A DNA stretch of 64,000 nucleotides, taken from the NCBI GenBank assembly GCA_035688265.1, contig DASSNE010000058.1, positions 1 through 64,000 on the forward strand, read 5' to 3'. Position numbers and translations under genes: made by a program. A model generated the notes under the pieces. That model had not been told where the DNA came from. It saw nothing but the letters and a program-made list of their open reading frames with translations, and ran no database searches. How positions within the stretch are numbered: the first letter of the stretch is position 1; the number at the start of each line of letters is the position of its first letter. Shown here in pieces: positions 40,920 through 52,693 of this stretch. Origin of the DNA: DASSBR01 sp035688265 (GTDB taxonomy: Bacteria; Pseudomonadota; Gammaproteobacteria; Natronospirales; DASSBR01).

Positions 40920-41544
40920 ACCAGCCATAGCGCAGGAAATGGATCACCTGGTCGGCCACGGTACGCGACGCCAGCATGCTCATGTGCCCGGCGTTGACGG
41001 TGATTCTGTCGGCAGCACCGTCGATGGTGGTCTCGGCGACGGCGACTGTGCCATCGTTCGGGCCGTCAAAGTGCGTCATGATCTGCCCCGCGCCGACGGA
41101 CTGCGTGCCTGTCAGCACCCCCAGCGACGGCGCAAACATCCATACCGGCGCATGCGTCGCGGCAAGCACGCCGGGGCCGCTTTTGCCGAGCAGCTTCGCG
41201 CTCCATGACTGCTGCATCATTGCGCGCGCGACGCTGGAGCCGCGCACCGGCGCGGCGAGAAATACCGCGCGTTCGACCGGCAGATCCGGCGCTTGCGCGA
41301 ATGCACGCAGCGTAACCACCCCGCCCAGGCTGTGCGCGACAATGTAGAGGGGCCGTTCCGGCGTCTGTTCGATAAACGTCGCGAAGCGGCGCGCGTTGTC
41401 TTCGAGTCCGGCGCGCGTGGTGGGGTAGTGAAAGCGTTTTGTGCGGAAACCGGCGGCCTGCAGTCGCCAACGCAGCAGCGTCAATTCGAGGCCGTTCATC
41501 CACAGGCCGTGGATGAGGATGACAAGGCCGTGGGAGTCAGGCAT
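40906..41544 (-). CDS. Alpha/beta-hydrolase (lipase/esterase-like)
   Basis: A 212-aa hydrolase with the oxyanion HGLWMNG, nucleophile elbow AHSLGGV, a probable Asp in GPNDGTVAV and the catalytic His in NAGHMSML. This layout resembles short lipase-class esterases that act on lipids. No signal peptide. It lies upstream of a 25-bp palindrome and is otherwise isolated. Confidence 0.85.
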   Translation of the reverse strand: MPDSHGLVILIHGLWMNGLELTLLRWRLQAAGFRTKRFHYPTTRAGLEDNARRFATFIEQTPERPLYIVAHSLGGVVTLRAFAQAPDLPVERAVFLAAPVRGSSVARAMMQQSWSAKLLGKSGPGVLAATHAPVWMFAPSLGVLTGTQSVGAGQIMTHFDGPNDGTVAVAETTIDGAADRITVNAGHMSMLASRTVADQVIHFLRYGWFTRS

Positions 41545-41575
41545 TCAGAATGCTACTCGGCGACTCGACATCTTT

Positions 41576-41640
41576 GGTGGGAGCGGCTGCCAGCCGCGAT
41601 CTTTGCGGCCCTGGAATCGCGGCTGGCAGCCGCTCCCACC
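41576..41640. repeat. Perfect 25-bp-arm palindrome (REP-like)
   Basis: Arms 41576-41600 and 41616-41640 are exact reverse complements (starting GGTGGGAGCGGCTGCCAGCC) around a 15-nt loop. The GTGGGAGCGGC core resembles Pseudomonas-type REP sequences. It lies between the hydrolase and response regulator genes, with no adjacent T-run. Confidence 0.85.
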
Positions 41641-41664
41641 AGCGTGCCGTTCAGTTTTGCTTTG

Positions 41665-42044
41665 CTAACCAGGCCGCGTAAACGTCGCCGCCATCACCCG
41701 CTCCATCTCATCCATCTGAAACGGCTTTTGCAGCGCCGGGTGGCCGCGGTAGTCGCCGTCGAGGCGGTCGGTGTCGTAGCCGGTCATGAACACGAACGGG
41801 ATGCCGCGGCGCTCGAGTTCGGCGGCCACGGGATAAACGCGCTTGCCGGCGAGGTTCACGTCCAGCAGCGCGCCATCGACGGTTTCCGTTCCGGCGAGCT
41901 TGAGCGCCTTGGCCACGTTCGCAGCCTTGACGACTTTGCAGCCAAGCAGATTCAACAGATCCTCCAGCGACATCGCGAGCATCATTTCGTCCTCGACCAT
42001 GAGAACGCGCATACCTGCGATGGTGGATTGCGGGGCGGTAGCCA

Positions 42045-42045
<1 letters not shown>
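41665..42045 (-). CDS. Response regulator (receiver domain only)
   Basis: A 126-aa receiver: VEDEMMLA with acidic pair, phospho-acceptor D62 in GALLDVNLAGKRV, the threonine of VFMTGYD and the lysine of LQKPF. The LDVNL pattern is that of receivers partnered with HWE/HisKA_2 kinases. Its ATG overlaps the stop of the upstream giant kinase (TAATG), making that kinase the likely partner. Confidence 0.9.
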
Positions 42046-45677
<3,632 letters not shown>

Positions 45678-45706
45678 TGCAACGGAAATGCGGCGCCCTT
45701 TTTCTC

Positions 45707-45802
45707 CGTCATACCAGCGAAGGCTGGTATCCAGTCCAGAATGGGCGCGGCCGAAGGCCGCAACTGATCAAGATCTGGATTCCAGCCTTCGCTGGAATGA
45801 CG
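45707..45802. repeat. ~95-bp palindromic interspersed repeat, copy 2
   Basis: Same termini and core as the copy at 37157, located between the start of the giant kinase gene and the stop of the second cheB-like gene. In this copy the core reads CAGAATGGGCGCGGCCGAAG in the same orientation as copy 1. Confidence 0.85.
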
Positions 45803-45810
45803 GAAGAAAG

Positions 45811-46752
45811 CTACGCCTCCGGCGCCAGCCAGTCCCGCCGCAGAAACGCTTCCATCTCCCCGGCCCGCTCCTCGGCCTGGCGCATCGCCGCCTGCCAGCC
45901 CTCCCGGCCGTCGGGCGCGCCGGGCCGCTCCGCCATCTGTCGGCACATCTCCATGCGCTCGCGAACGCACCGCAGCGCCGTTTCAATGCCGCGCTCCATC
46001 TCGGTGAACTGCCCCGTCGCCATCGTCTCGGCCGTGTAGCTGTGGCCGATGTGGCAGCGATATTTCGTGAGCGTCCCGATCTCCTCGCGGCGGAGCGCGC
46101 CGCCGCAATCGGGGCAGGTGAGCGCCACCGGGCGCTCCAGGGTTTCGTTGGCCGTCATGGGAGCCACCTCCTCCGTTATCTCAACCGTGCCCGTGGCGGC
46201 GAGCCGCGCGAGCAGCGCCGGCATGTCCGCCACCGGCACGCAGTGATCGACTTCGACGTGCGCCAGCGCGCTCTGCGGCATGTCGGGATGTTCCGCGTCG
46301 CGCGGCGTCTGCACCACGCTCGTGCCGCCGCGCCGCTTGATTTCGTACAACCCCGCGGTGCCGTCGTTCAGAAAGCCGCTGAGGATCACGCCGATCGCGC
46401 CCGCGCCGTATATTTCGGCCGCGGAACGAAACAGCGGATCGATGGCGGGACGCGCGAAGTTCTCCTTGGGGCCGCGTGTCAGGTGAATATGATCGTCGGC
46501 AATCAGCAGGTGGCGATCCGACGGCGCGACATAAATGTGGCCGTCCGCCAGGCGCGCGCCATCTTCAGCCTCGGCAACCGGCAGCGGCCCCACCCGGCCG
46601 AGAATGGCTGCCAGTTCGCTTTTGTGCCGGCCGATGTGCAGCACGATGCAAACCGGCGCCGCAAGATCGGCGGGCATTCCCGCCACCAGCGTGCGCAACG
46701 CGGTAAGGCCGCCTGCGGAGGCGCCGACAACGATGATGGTCTTCCCTGACAT
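45811..46752 (-). CDS. Chemotaxis protein-glutamate methylesterase-like protein (CheB domain, no receiver)
   Basis: A 313-aa protein with a CheB methylesterase domain at 1-185: catalytic serine in VVGASAGG, His in LHIGRH, Asp in FLNDGT. It lacks the N-terminal receiver of classical CheB. The C-terminal part has a CxxC pair (LTCPDCGG) and YRCHIGHSYT, a small zinc-ribbon-like segment, then helices. No chemoreceptor or flagellar genes are near, so it likely serves the adjacent CheB-CheR-kinase pathway rather than chemotaxis. Confidence 0.88.
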   Translation of the reverse strand: MSGKTIIVVGASAGGLTALRTLVAGMPADLAAPVCIVLHIGRHKSELAAILGRVGPLPVAEAEDGARLADGHIYVAPSDRHLLIADDHIHLTRGPKENFARPAIDPLFRSAAEIYGAGAIGVILSGFLNDGTAGLYEIKRRGGTSVVQTPRDAEHPDMPQSALAHVEVDHCVPVADMPALLARLAATGTVEITEEVAPMTANETLERPVALTCPDCGGALRREEIGTLTKYRCHIGHSYTAETMATGQFTEMERGIETALRCVRERMEMCRQMAERPGAPDGREGWQAAMRQAEERAGEMEAFLRRDWLAPEA

Positions 46753-46776
46753 ACGTTTGTCAGGATAGCAGAGTTG

Positions 46777-47091
46777 TCAGATACCGGTGACGAGGAAATC
46801 GAGCGCCGCGACGATTTCGTCGCGGTAATGGCCGAGATCGGCGACGACACTCCCGATCTGCGAGACATCGATACCTGCCAGTTGCGGCATCACCAGGATA
46901 TACGGTTCGCCGCCAATATCGATCGCAGGCGTTACTTTTCCCGGCATTTCGCCGTCCCGACCGCTTTTGACCAGCGGCACAACGAGCCGCGTCTGTAGAT
47001 CGCTCAGCAGATCGGATTGGATGTCGAGAAGGAAAGGACGGGTCTTGCGGGTTCGGCTGTTGTTGTTTTTGTAGACGATGAATTGTGCCAT
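46777..47091 (-). CDS. ccdB: CcdB-family toxin
   Basis: A 104-aa CcdB homologue: QFIVYKNNN start, FLLDIQSDLLS, RLVVPLV, and the C-terminal VVADLGHYRDEIVAALDFL. CcdB poisons DNA gyrase. In the F-plasmid toxin the last three residues, Trp-Gly-Ile, are essential; here the end is Thr-Gly-Ile, lacking the tryptophan. It may be attenuated or act differently. The ATG overlaps the ccdA stop by one base (TAATG). Confidence 0.87.
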   Translation of the reverse strand: MAQFIVYKNNNSRTRKTRPFLLDIQSDLLSDLQTRLVVPLVKSGRDGEMPGKVTPAIDIGGEPYILVMPQLAGIDVSQIGSVVADLGHYRDEIVAALDFLVTGI

Positions 47092-47333
47092 TAAAACGAC
47101 CTGAGGCCGTCCGAAAAAACGCCGTCCCGTTCCACCATGCGATTGTAATTCGCGATGGCTTCCCGGTTCTCTTCCAGCCATTGCCGGCGTTGCGCTTGGC
47201 GGATTTGCTCGCGCAACGCGGATTCGAGAGTGGCGGAAAGGTTAATTCCGCTCGCCCGCGCCTGATTCAACAGTTCGGCGTTGACGGTCAGGTTGACCGC
47301 GCGCTTTGAGGTTCGTTCTGTATTGGCTTGCAT
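47091..47333 (-). CDS. ccdA: CcdA-family antitoxin
   Basis: An 80-aa antitoxin: ribbon-helix-helix N-terminus (KRAVNLTVNAELLNQARASGINLS) that should bind its own operator, and a C-terminal CcdB-binding tail (WLEENREAIANYNRMVERDGVFSD). GGAG lies eight bases before ATG 47333. Chromosomal ccdAB pair in antitoxin-first order. Confidence 0.9.
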   Translation of the reverse strand: MQANTERTSKRAVNLTVNAELLNQARASGINLSATLESALREQIRQAQRRQWLEENREAIANYNRMVERDGVFSDGLRSF

Positions 47334-47426
47334 GAAATTTTCTCCATTGCACCGAAGGAACGTTACCCGCATAAGAACCGCGCGTCAACGATGCGCATTC
47401 TCGGCTGTAACCGGACTCACTCTTGC

Positions 47427-47451
47427 CCCTTCTCCCCCTTGGGGAGAGGGA
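47427..47451. repeat. CTCCCC mini-palindrome between ccdA and the flavoprotein gene
   Basis: Hairpin of about 10 bp (47428-47437 with 47441-47450, including one G-U pair), downstream of the flavoprotein stop. Related to the palindromes at 39175 and 53770. It may serve as a 3' boundary; there is no T-run. Confidence 0.5.
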
Positions 47452-47484
47452 GTTTGGTTTCTATCGGCTTTAGCCGTGGAACAT

Positions 47485-48840
47485 TCACATCAGGCTGCCG
47501 ACGTAGGACGCCGTCGAGGGATAGGCGCCGACAATGTCTTTCAACTCGCCGCCAGTCCAGCCCTGGCGAATCGCGATCCCGAAGAAGTTGATCATCTGTT
47601 CGCATTCCGGCCCGAGCAGGTGCGCGCCGAGGATGCGGCCACTGCGCTTGTCAATCAGCACCTTTGCTGCGGCGTGTGTTTCACCGACACGGCGGACGAG
47701 ATACCAGCTCGACATGTCCGAGTAGCGGCATTCGTAATCGACGCCCTGCTCTTTCGCCTGTTGCTCCGTCAGGCCCACGGCCGCAAGCGGCGGGATCGTG
47801 AAGACGCAGCTCGGCACGCCGCTGTAATCGACCGTTTTTGAATTGCCGTCGAGCAGGTTTGCCGCCACCGCGCCGGCTTCGAGGCCGGCGACCGGCGTGA
47901 GCGGCAGACCGTTCGTCGCAGTGATGTCACCCGCCGCGTAGACCGCCGCGTTGGACACGCTTTGCAGGTATTCATTGACCTCGATGCCGCGCTTGCCGTA
48001 GCGCACCCCGCCGCGTTCGAGTTCCAGCCCATCGGTTGCCGGTACGCGGCCGGCGCCGTGCACGATGCCGTCGGCTTCGAGCGTTTCGGCTTGCCCATCG
48101 ATTGTCACATCGACGATAAAACTGTCGCCGGATTTTGCGATTCGCTCGACCCTGGCATTGGTGTGGATATCGATTCCGACGGAACGGCTGCGCTCGACCA
48201 GTTGCGCGACCAGGTCCGCATCGAACGGGCCCAGCGGACGCTCGCTCATTTCGAGCACCGTGACGTCGGCGCCGGCGCGTGCCGCAATGTGTGCGAACTC
48301 AAAGGTAATGTAGCCACCGCCCGCAAACACCAGCCGGTGCGGCAGGTTTTCCAGCTCCATGAACTGGTCGCTGTGGATGAGATGCTCGGCGCCGTCGATC
48401 GGCAGCGGCCTCGGCCGCGCGCCATTGGCGAGCACGATCTTGTTGGCGTGCAGGCGCCGGCCGTCCACTTCGAGTGTGCGCTCATCGACGAACGCCGCCC
48501 GGCCGTGAAACGTCGTCATGCCGTTGTCGCGGAACGACTTTTCCTTCGATTCCGGCACCGAATCCGTAAACGTGCGTTTGAATCCGACCAGCTTGTGCCA
48601 GTCGATGCGCAACTCGCCGTCGATGCCCTTGTGGTGCATCAGCCGCGCGGCCTCGATCACCTCGGCGCCGCGGCGCAACACCTTCTTCGGATCACAGCCG
48701 CGCAACTGGCAGGTGCCGCCGAATGGGCGCTCGTCGATGATCCCGACGTTCCAGTCGGCCTTCGCGCAGCGCGAGGCGATGCTGCTCGCGGCGACGCCGG
48801 TGCCGACTACGAGCAGGTCGAATGTTTTGTTGTCGTTCAT
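47485..48840 (-). CDS. MerA/glutathione reductase-like flavoprotein disulfide oxidoreductase
   Basis: A 451-aa class I pyridine-nucleotide disulfide oxidoreductase. FAD-binding VVGTGVAASSIASRC at the N-terminus, redox pair C44-x4-C49 in GGTCQLRGCDPKK, NAD(P) fold at FAGGGYITFEFAHIAA, second FAD motif AVYAAGDIT. The C-terminal interface domain reads AYPSTASYV where glutathione reductase and dihydrolipoamide dehydrogenase have HPT-x-x-E, so the catalytic His/Glu pair is missing. Substrate unknown. ATG 48840 has AAGGAGG at ideal spacing. Confidence 0.88.
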   Translation of the reverse strand: MNDNKTFDLLVVGTGVAASSIASRCAKADWNVGIIDERPFGGTCQLRGCDPKKVLRRGAEVIEAARLMHHKGIDGELRIDWHKLVGFKRTFTDSVPESKEKSFRDNGMTTFHGRAAFVDERTLEVDGRRLHANKIVLANGARPRPLPIDGAEHLIHSDQFMELENLPHRLVFAGGGYITFEFAHIAARAGADVTVLEMSERPLGPFDADLVAQLVERSRSVGIDIHTNARVERIAKSGDSFIVDVTIDGQAETLEADGIVHGAGRVPATDGLELERGGVRYGKRGIEVNEYLQSVSNAAVYAAGDITATNGLPLTPVAGLEAGAVAANLLDGNSKTVDYSGVPSCVFTIPPLAAVGLTEQQAKEQGVDYECRYSDMSSWYLVRRVGETHAAAKVLIDKRSGRILGAHLLGPECEQMINFFGIAIRQGWTGGELKDIVGAYPSTASYVGSLM

Positions 48841-48860
48841 GGGCCCTCCTTGGCCTCTAG

Positions 48861-48954
48861 CGTCATGCCAGCGAAGGCTGGCATCCAGATCTTGATCAGT
48901 TGCGGCCTTCGGCCGCGCCATTTGGACTGGATTCCAGCCTTCGCTGGAATGACG
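48861..48954. repeat. ~95-bp palindromic interspersed repeat, copy 3 (inverted)
   Basis: Same ends as the copies at 37157 and 45707, but the internal core is in the opposite orientation. It overlaps the 3' end of the tricorn-like protease gene, encoding its last ~18 residues and its stop. Confidence 0.85.
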
Positions 48955-51900
48955 GAGGATTGCTTTCGCCCGAGGGAGAGGGTTGAGAACGGTAATGATG
49001 TCTTCCCTTCGGCGGGTACGCCGGCAGCCACGGCGGTGGCGGCGGCAGCTTCGGCGGATTCGCCTTGATCTCCTTCATCAGGTAATCGACGGCCGTATCG
49101 ATTTGCGCGTCCTTGCCGGCCATGCGGTCGCCGGGCAGTGCATCGACTTTGATGTCCGGCTCGACGCCGTGATTCTCCAGCACCCACTGCGAATCGAGGC
49201 CGTACAGGCTGAAGCTCGAAATGACGACGTAACCGCCGTCGAGCAACTCGTTGTCGCCCGAATAGCCGCGCACGCCGCCCCAGGTGCGGGTGCCGATCAG
49301 CGGGCCGAGGTGGTACTTCCGGAAGTAGAACGGGAAGATGTCGCCGTCGGACGCCGAGTAGTGGTTGATCAGCGTCGCCATGTAGCCGTGCATCACTTCC
49401 GACGGCTCCTTCATCGGCGCGCGCTGGCGCGTCGTCGACATGCCGACCAGCACCCGGCGCAGGCGTTCCAGCACGATCGGGTCGATGAAGCCGCCGCCGT
49501 TCCAGCGGTCGTCGATAATCAGGCCCTGCTTGTCGGTCTGCGCGTAAAACTGGCGAATGAACTGGTTCATACCGAGCGCGCCCATGTCCGACAGGTAGAT
49601 GTAGCCGATCTTGCCATCCGACTTCTTGCTGACGTAATCACGGTTATGATCGATCCACGCCTTGAGACGCAGCTTGAGCTCGTTGTCGAGCGTCTTGACC
49701 GTCACGGTGCGCTTGTGGTCGCCCGATGGGCTGTCCGCGACTGTCAGCGCGACCTGCTCGCCGGCGGTATCGACGAACAGCTTGTACGGGTTGGTCGGTG
49801 CCTTGAGCGGCACGCCATTGACGGCCAGCAGAAAATCGCCCTGCTGCACGTTGACGCCCGGCTCCGTCAATGGCGACCGATAGTTGGGCCGCGTGTTGTC
49901 GCCCGGGTAGATTGTCTTGAAGTAATAGCGCCCGGAGGATCGGTCGAGCCCGAAGTCGACACCCAGCAGGCCGGTGCGATGGGTCTCTTCGTCGACGCCG
50001 AAGTCGCCGCCGGCAACATAGGTGTGCGAGTTCGACAGCGACGCGATCATGTCGCCGATCAGGAAATTGAGGTCTTCGCGGCACCCCATCAGCGGCAGCA
50101 GCTTCCCGTAACGCTCGCCGATCGCCTGCCAGTCATAGCCGTTCATTTTTGCGTTGTAGAAAATGTCGCGGTACAGTCGCCACGCCTGGTGATACATCTC
50201 ATTCCATTCGGCGACCGGATCGACTCGCTCTTCCATATGGCTGAGATCGAGCTGGTGCTTGTCGTCGGACTTGTCCGGCAGCGCGTTCTCGATCGTGTAG
50301 TCGTCGCCGTTCTTGTAAATGAAGCGCGCGCCGTTGGCGGACAGATCGTAGCCGTCGAGGCCGGTGACGAGCGTGTGGTCCTTGCGCTCGACCAGTTCAT
50401 AGACGTGCAGTTCGTTTGGCGCACCGGCGAGCGGCCCCTGGATCGTCTGCGGCGGTGCGGTCACGTAATAAATCCGGTCCGCGCTCGACGCGAGACCGTA
50501 GATGTTCGCCGACGGAATCGGCACCGGTACCGCCCGATTCATCAGACCGTCGAGGTCGATGTGAATCGGTTTGATCGCGCCCGGCTCGTGCGGCTGGTCG
50601 GCATGCTTTTCCTTTTTCTGCTGGTGCTTTTCCGTCGCTCCCTCGTCCGTTCGCGGCGGGAATGGTGACGGCGTGTCCTTGTCGAGCGTCGCGACGTAGA
50701 TGCCGTCCATCTTCAGCGTCGCGATGTTGAACTCGCTTTGACTGAAGGTCGGGTTCTCGTGGCGGGCAGATACAAAATACAGGTATTTGCCGTTCGAGCT
50801 GAAGACCGGATCGCGGTCGTTGTTCCAGCCGTTGCTGATGCGCGTGGATTTATCGTTGCCAAGGTTGTACAGATAAATCTCGCTCATGTTGTTGTCGGCC
50901 TGCTTCGTATAGGCAAGCCAGCGCCCATCCGGTGACCAGGAAAAGTCGTGCATGCGGCTGCGCGGATCGTGCGCGACCTGCACGACGCGGTGCGACGACA
51001 CGTCGACGTACCAGAGCCGGTTGCTGCTGTCGGAGAACGCAATCCTGTCGCTGCCCGGCGCCCAGGTCGGGTCGAACAGGTACGCGTTTTTGAGATGGGT
51101 GATTTGTGTCGGCTTGCCAAGCCCATCGGCCGGCTCGATGTCGATTTCGCTCTCGCCGCTCGCGTCGTTCACGTAGGCGACCCATTTGCCGTCCGGCGAC
51201 CACGCCGGATGCTGCTCGCGTGCATCGGAGGTATGCGTCAGGTTGCGAGTGGCGCCGTGCTCTTCCGGCACAGTGAAGATATTGCCGCGCGCGGCGAACA
51301 GCGCGCGCTTGCCGTTCGGCGCAATCGCGAAATCCATGATTGTCTTGCTGGCATCGACGATGCGCGGGCGCCGATCGAGGCCATCGTCAGGAACATCGAC
51401 GTTGATCTTGTGCAACTGCCCGGACGGCAGGTCGAGCACATAGAGGTCACCGCCGTCGCCGAACACGATCGCGTTATTGCCGAGGCTCGGCCAGTCGATG
51501 TCGTAGGTGTCGAAGTGGGTGATTTCGCGGAACTGTTTGCTGCCGAGATCGTAGACCCACAGATTCATCGTCTTGTCCGGACCGCGATCCGAGATGAAAT
51601 AAATCCTGTTCTGGTACCACATCGGCGCGGTATCGGTGCCCTTCCAGTGCGTGACCTGCCGGACCTTGTGCGCGTTGAAATCGTAAATCCAGATGTCGGA
51701 TGCAAGGCCGCCGTAATAGTCCTTCCACGTGCGGAAGTTGCGGAAGATGCGGTTGTACGCCATCTTGCTGCCGTCAGCATTGAACGACAACATGCCGCCT
51801 TTCGGTACCGGCAGTTGTGTCGGCAGGCCGCCGTCGACCGGCACTTGGAAGAGTTGGCCGTACCACGAATTCGGTGTGTCGCGACGGCTGTAGAAGACGA

Positions 51901-52294
51901 TGTGCTTGCCGTCCGGTGTCCAGCCCAGCACCATGTTGTCCGGTCCCCACCGCGTCGGTGGCGCGGCCACCACGTCCGAATGGAACGTCAGTCGCTTCGC
52001 AATCCCGCCGTCGGCCGGAATCGTGTAGACGTCCGTGTTGCCCTCGTACTGCCCGGTAAATGCGATAGTCTTGCCATCGGGCGAGAACCGCGGCATCTCG
52101 TCGTAGCCCTTTTCGCTGGTCAGGCGAATCGCCGTACCGCCGTGGCGGTCGACCTTCCACAGGTTACCGGCGGCTTCGAACACGATTGTGTTGTTGTGAA
52201 TCGTCGGAAAGCGCATCAGCAGATGTTCGGCGGCGGCCGGCAGGCTGATGGCGAAGAAAGCGGCGATAATGCAAAGCGGACGAAGGTACTTCAC
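48896..52294 (-). CDS. Tricorn-like S41 protease with N-terminal beta-propeller
   Basis: An exported peptidase of 1132 aa. GTG 52294 (MKYLRPLC) has GGAGG six bases upstream and begins a signal peptide ending near AAA-E (residue 23). A TolB/WD40-like propeller follows (repeated SPDGK units; about 40-560), then the tricorn core domain (EWNEMYHQAWRLYRDIFY), a PDZ domain (about 770-860) and the S41 catalytic domain with DDRWNGGG and NHYSASDGDIFPFYF holding the serine. It likely degrades peptides in the periplasm. The proline-rich tail ends in residues encoded by an interspersed repeat. Confidence 0.93.
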   Translation of the reverse strand: MKYLRPLCIIAAFFAISLPAAAEHLLMRFPTIHNNTIVFEAAGNLWKVDRHGGTAIRLTSEKGYDEMPRFSPDGKTIAFTGQYEGNTDVYTIPADGGIAKRLTFHSDVVAAPPTRWGPDNMVLGWTPDGKHIVFYSRRDTPNSWYGQLFQVPVDGGLPTQLPVPKGGMLSFNADGSKMAYNRIFRNFRTWKDYYGGLASDIWIYDFNAHKVRQVTHWKGTDTAPMWYQNRIYFISDRGPDKTMNLWVYDLGSKQFREITHFDTYDIDWPSLGNNAIVFGDGGDLYVLDLPSGQLHKINVDVPDDGLDRRPRIVDASKTIMDFAIAPNGKRALFAARGNIFTVPEEHGATRNLTHTSDAREQHPAWSPDGKWVAYVNDASGESEIDIEPADGLGKPTQITHLKNAYLFDPTWAPGSDRIAFSDSSNRLWYVDVSSHRVVQVAHDPRSRMHDFSWSPDGRWLAYTKQADNNMSEIYLYNLGNDKSTRISNGWNNDRDPVFSSNGKYLYFVSARHENPTFSQSEFNIATLKMDGIYVATLDKDTPSPFPPRTDEGATEKHQQKKEKHADQPHEPGAIKPIHIDLDGLMNRAVPVPIPSANIYGLASSADRIYYVTAPPQTIQGPLAGAPNELHVYELVERKDHTLVTGLDGYDLSANGARFIYKNGDDYTIENALPDKSDDKHQLDLSHMEERVDPVAEWNEMYHQAWRLYRDIFYNAKMNGYDWQAIGERYGKLLPLMGCREDLNFLIGDMIASLSNSHTYVAGGDFGVDEETHRTGLLGVDFGLDRSSGRYYFKTIYPGDNTRPNYRSPLTEPGVNVQQGDFLLAVNGVPLKAPTNPYKLFVDTAGEQVALTVADSPSGDHKRTVTVKTLDNELKLRLKAWIDHNRDYVSKKSDGKIGYIYLSDMGALGMNQFIRQFYAQTDKQGLIIDDRWNGGGFIDPIVLERLRRVLVGMSTTRQRAPMKEPSEVMHGYMATLINHYSASDGDIFPFYFRKYHLGPLIGTRTWGGVRGYSGDNELLDGGYVVISSFSLYGLDSQWVLENHGVEPDIKVDALPGDRMAGKDAQIDTAVDYLMKEIKANPPKLPPPPPWLPAYPPKGRHHYRSQPSPSGESNPPSFQRRLESSPNGAAEGRN

Positions 52295-52418
52295 GGCGGG
52301 CCCTCCTTGATGAGGCAGCATCCAGTGCTACAGGCGTCCGTCAAGTTTCACATAAAGGGAGGCTGCCGCAAAGGCTTTTCAAATCCGGCGCCTCAGCCCC
52401 ATCTTAATGGATTTGCGA

Positions 52419-52447
52419 TTGACCCCGCACCTGTCCCCTTCTAGAAT
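52419..52447 (+). promoter_or_regulatory. Sigma-70 promoter of tRNA-Val
   Basis: TTGACC and TAGAAT, each 5 of 6 to consensus, with exactly 17 bp between. The tRNA begins 13 bp after the -10 element. Confidence 0.75.
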
Positions 52448-52460
52448 TCACCTCCCGACC

Positions 52461-52535
52461 GGACGATTAGCTCAGCGGTAGAGCACTGCCTTCACACGGC
52501 AGGGGTCGCTGGTTCGATCCCAGCATCGTCCACCA
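52461..52535 (+). tRNA. tRNA-Val(CAC)
   Basis: Cloverleaf with acceptor GGACGAT/ATCGTCC, D arm AGCTCAGCGGTAGAGC, anticodon stem TGCC/GGCA around loop TTCACAC (anticodon CAC), T arm with GGTTCGATCC, and an encoded CCA. Confidence 0.97.
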
Positions 52536-52612
52536 TTTCTCCCTGGTTCTGAACGATCGGCGGCTAATTCCGGCCGTTCACGACTTTTTGTGCCATCAAC
52601 ACTGCTTGCGGC

Positions 52613-52641
52613 TTGCCGGAAACCCGCGCCGTTGCTACAGT
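52613..52641 (+). promoter_or_regulatory. Possible sigma-70 promoter for mreB
   Basis: TTGCCG and TACAGT separated by 17 bp, about 50 bp upstream of the mreB start. Each hexamer matches the consensus at four positions. Confidence 0.4.
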
Positions 52642-52693
52642 ACCGGCCTTCCATTTACGGGTTTCTCCCAGCTCACCAGCGGCGGCGACAAAC

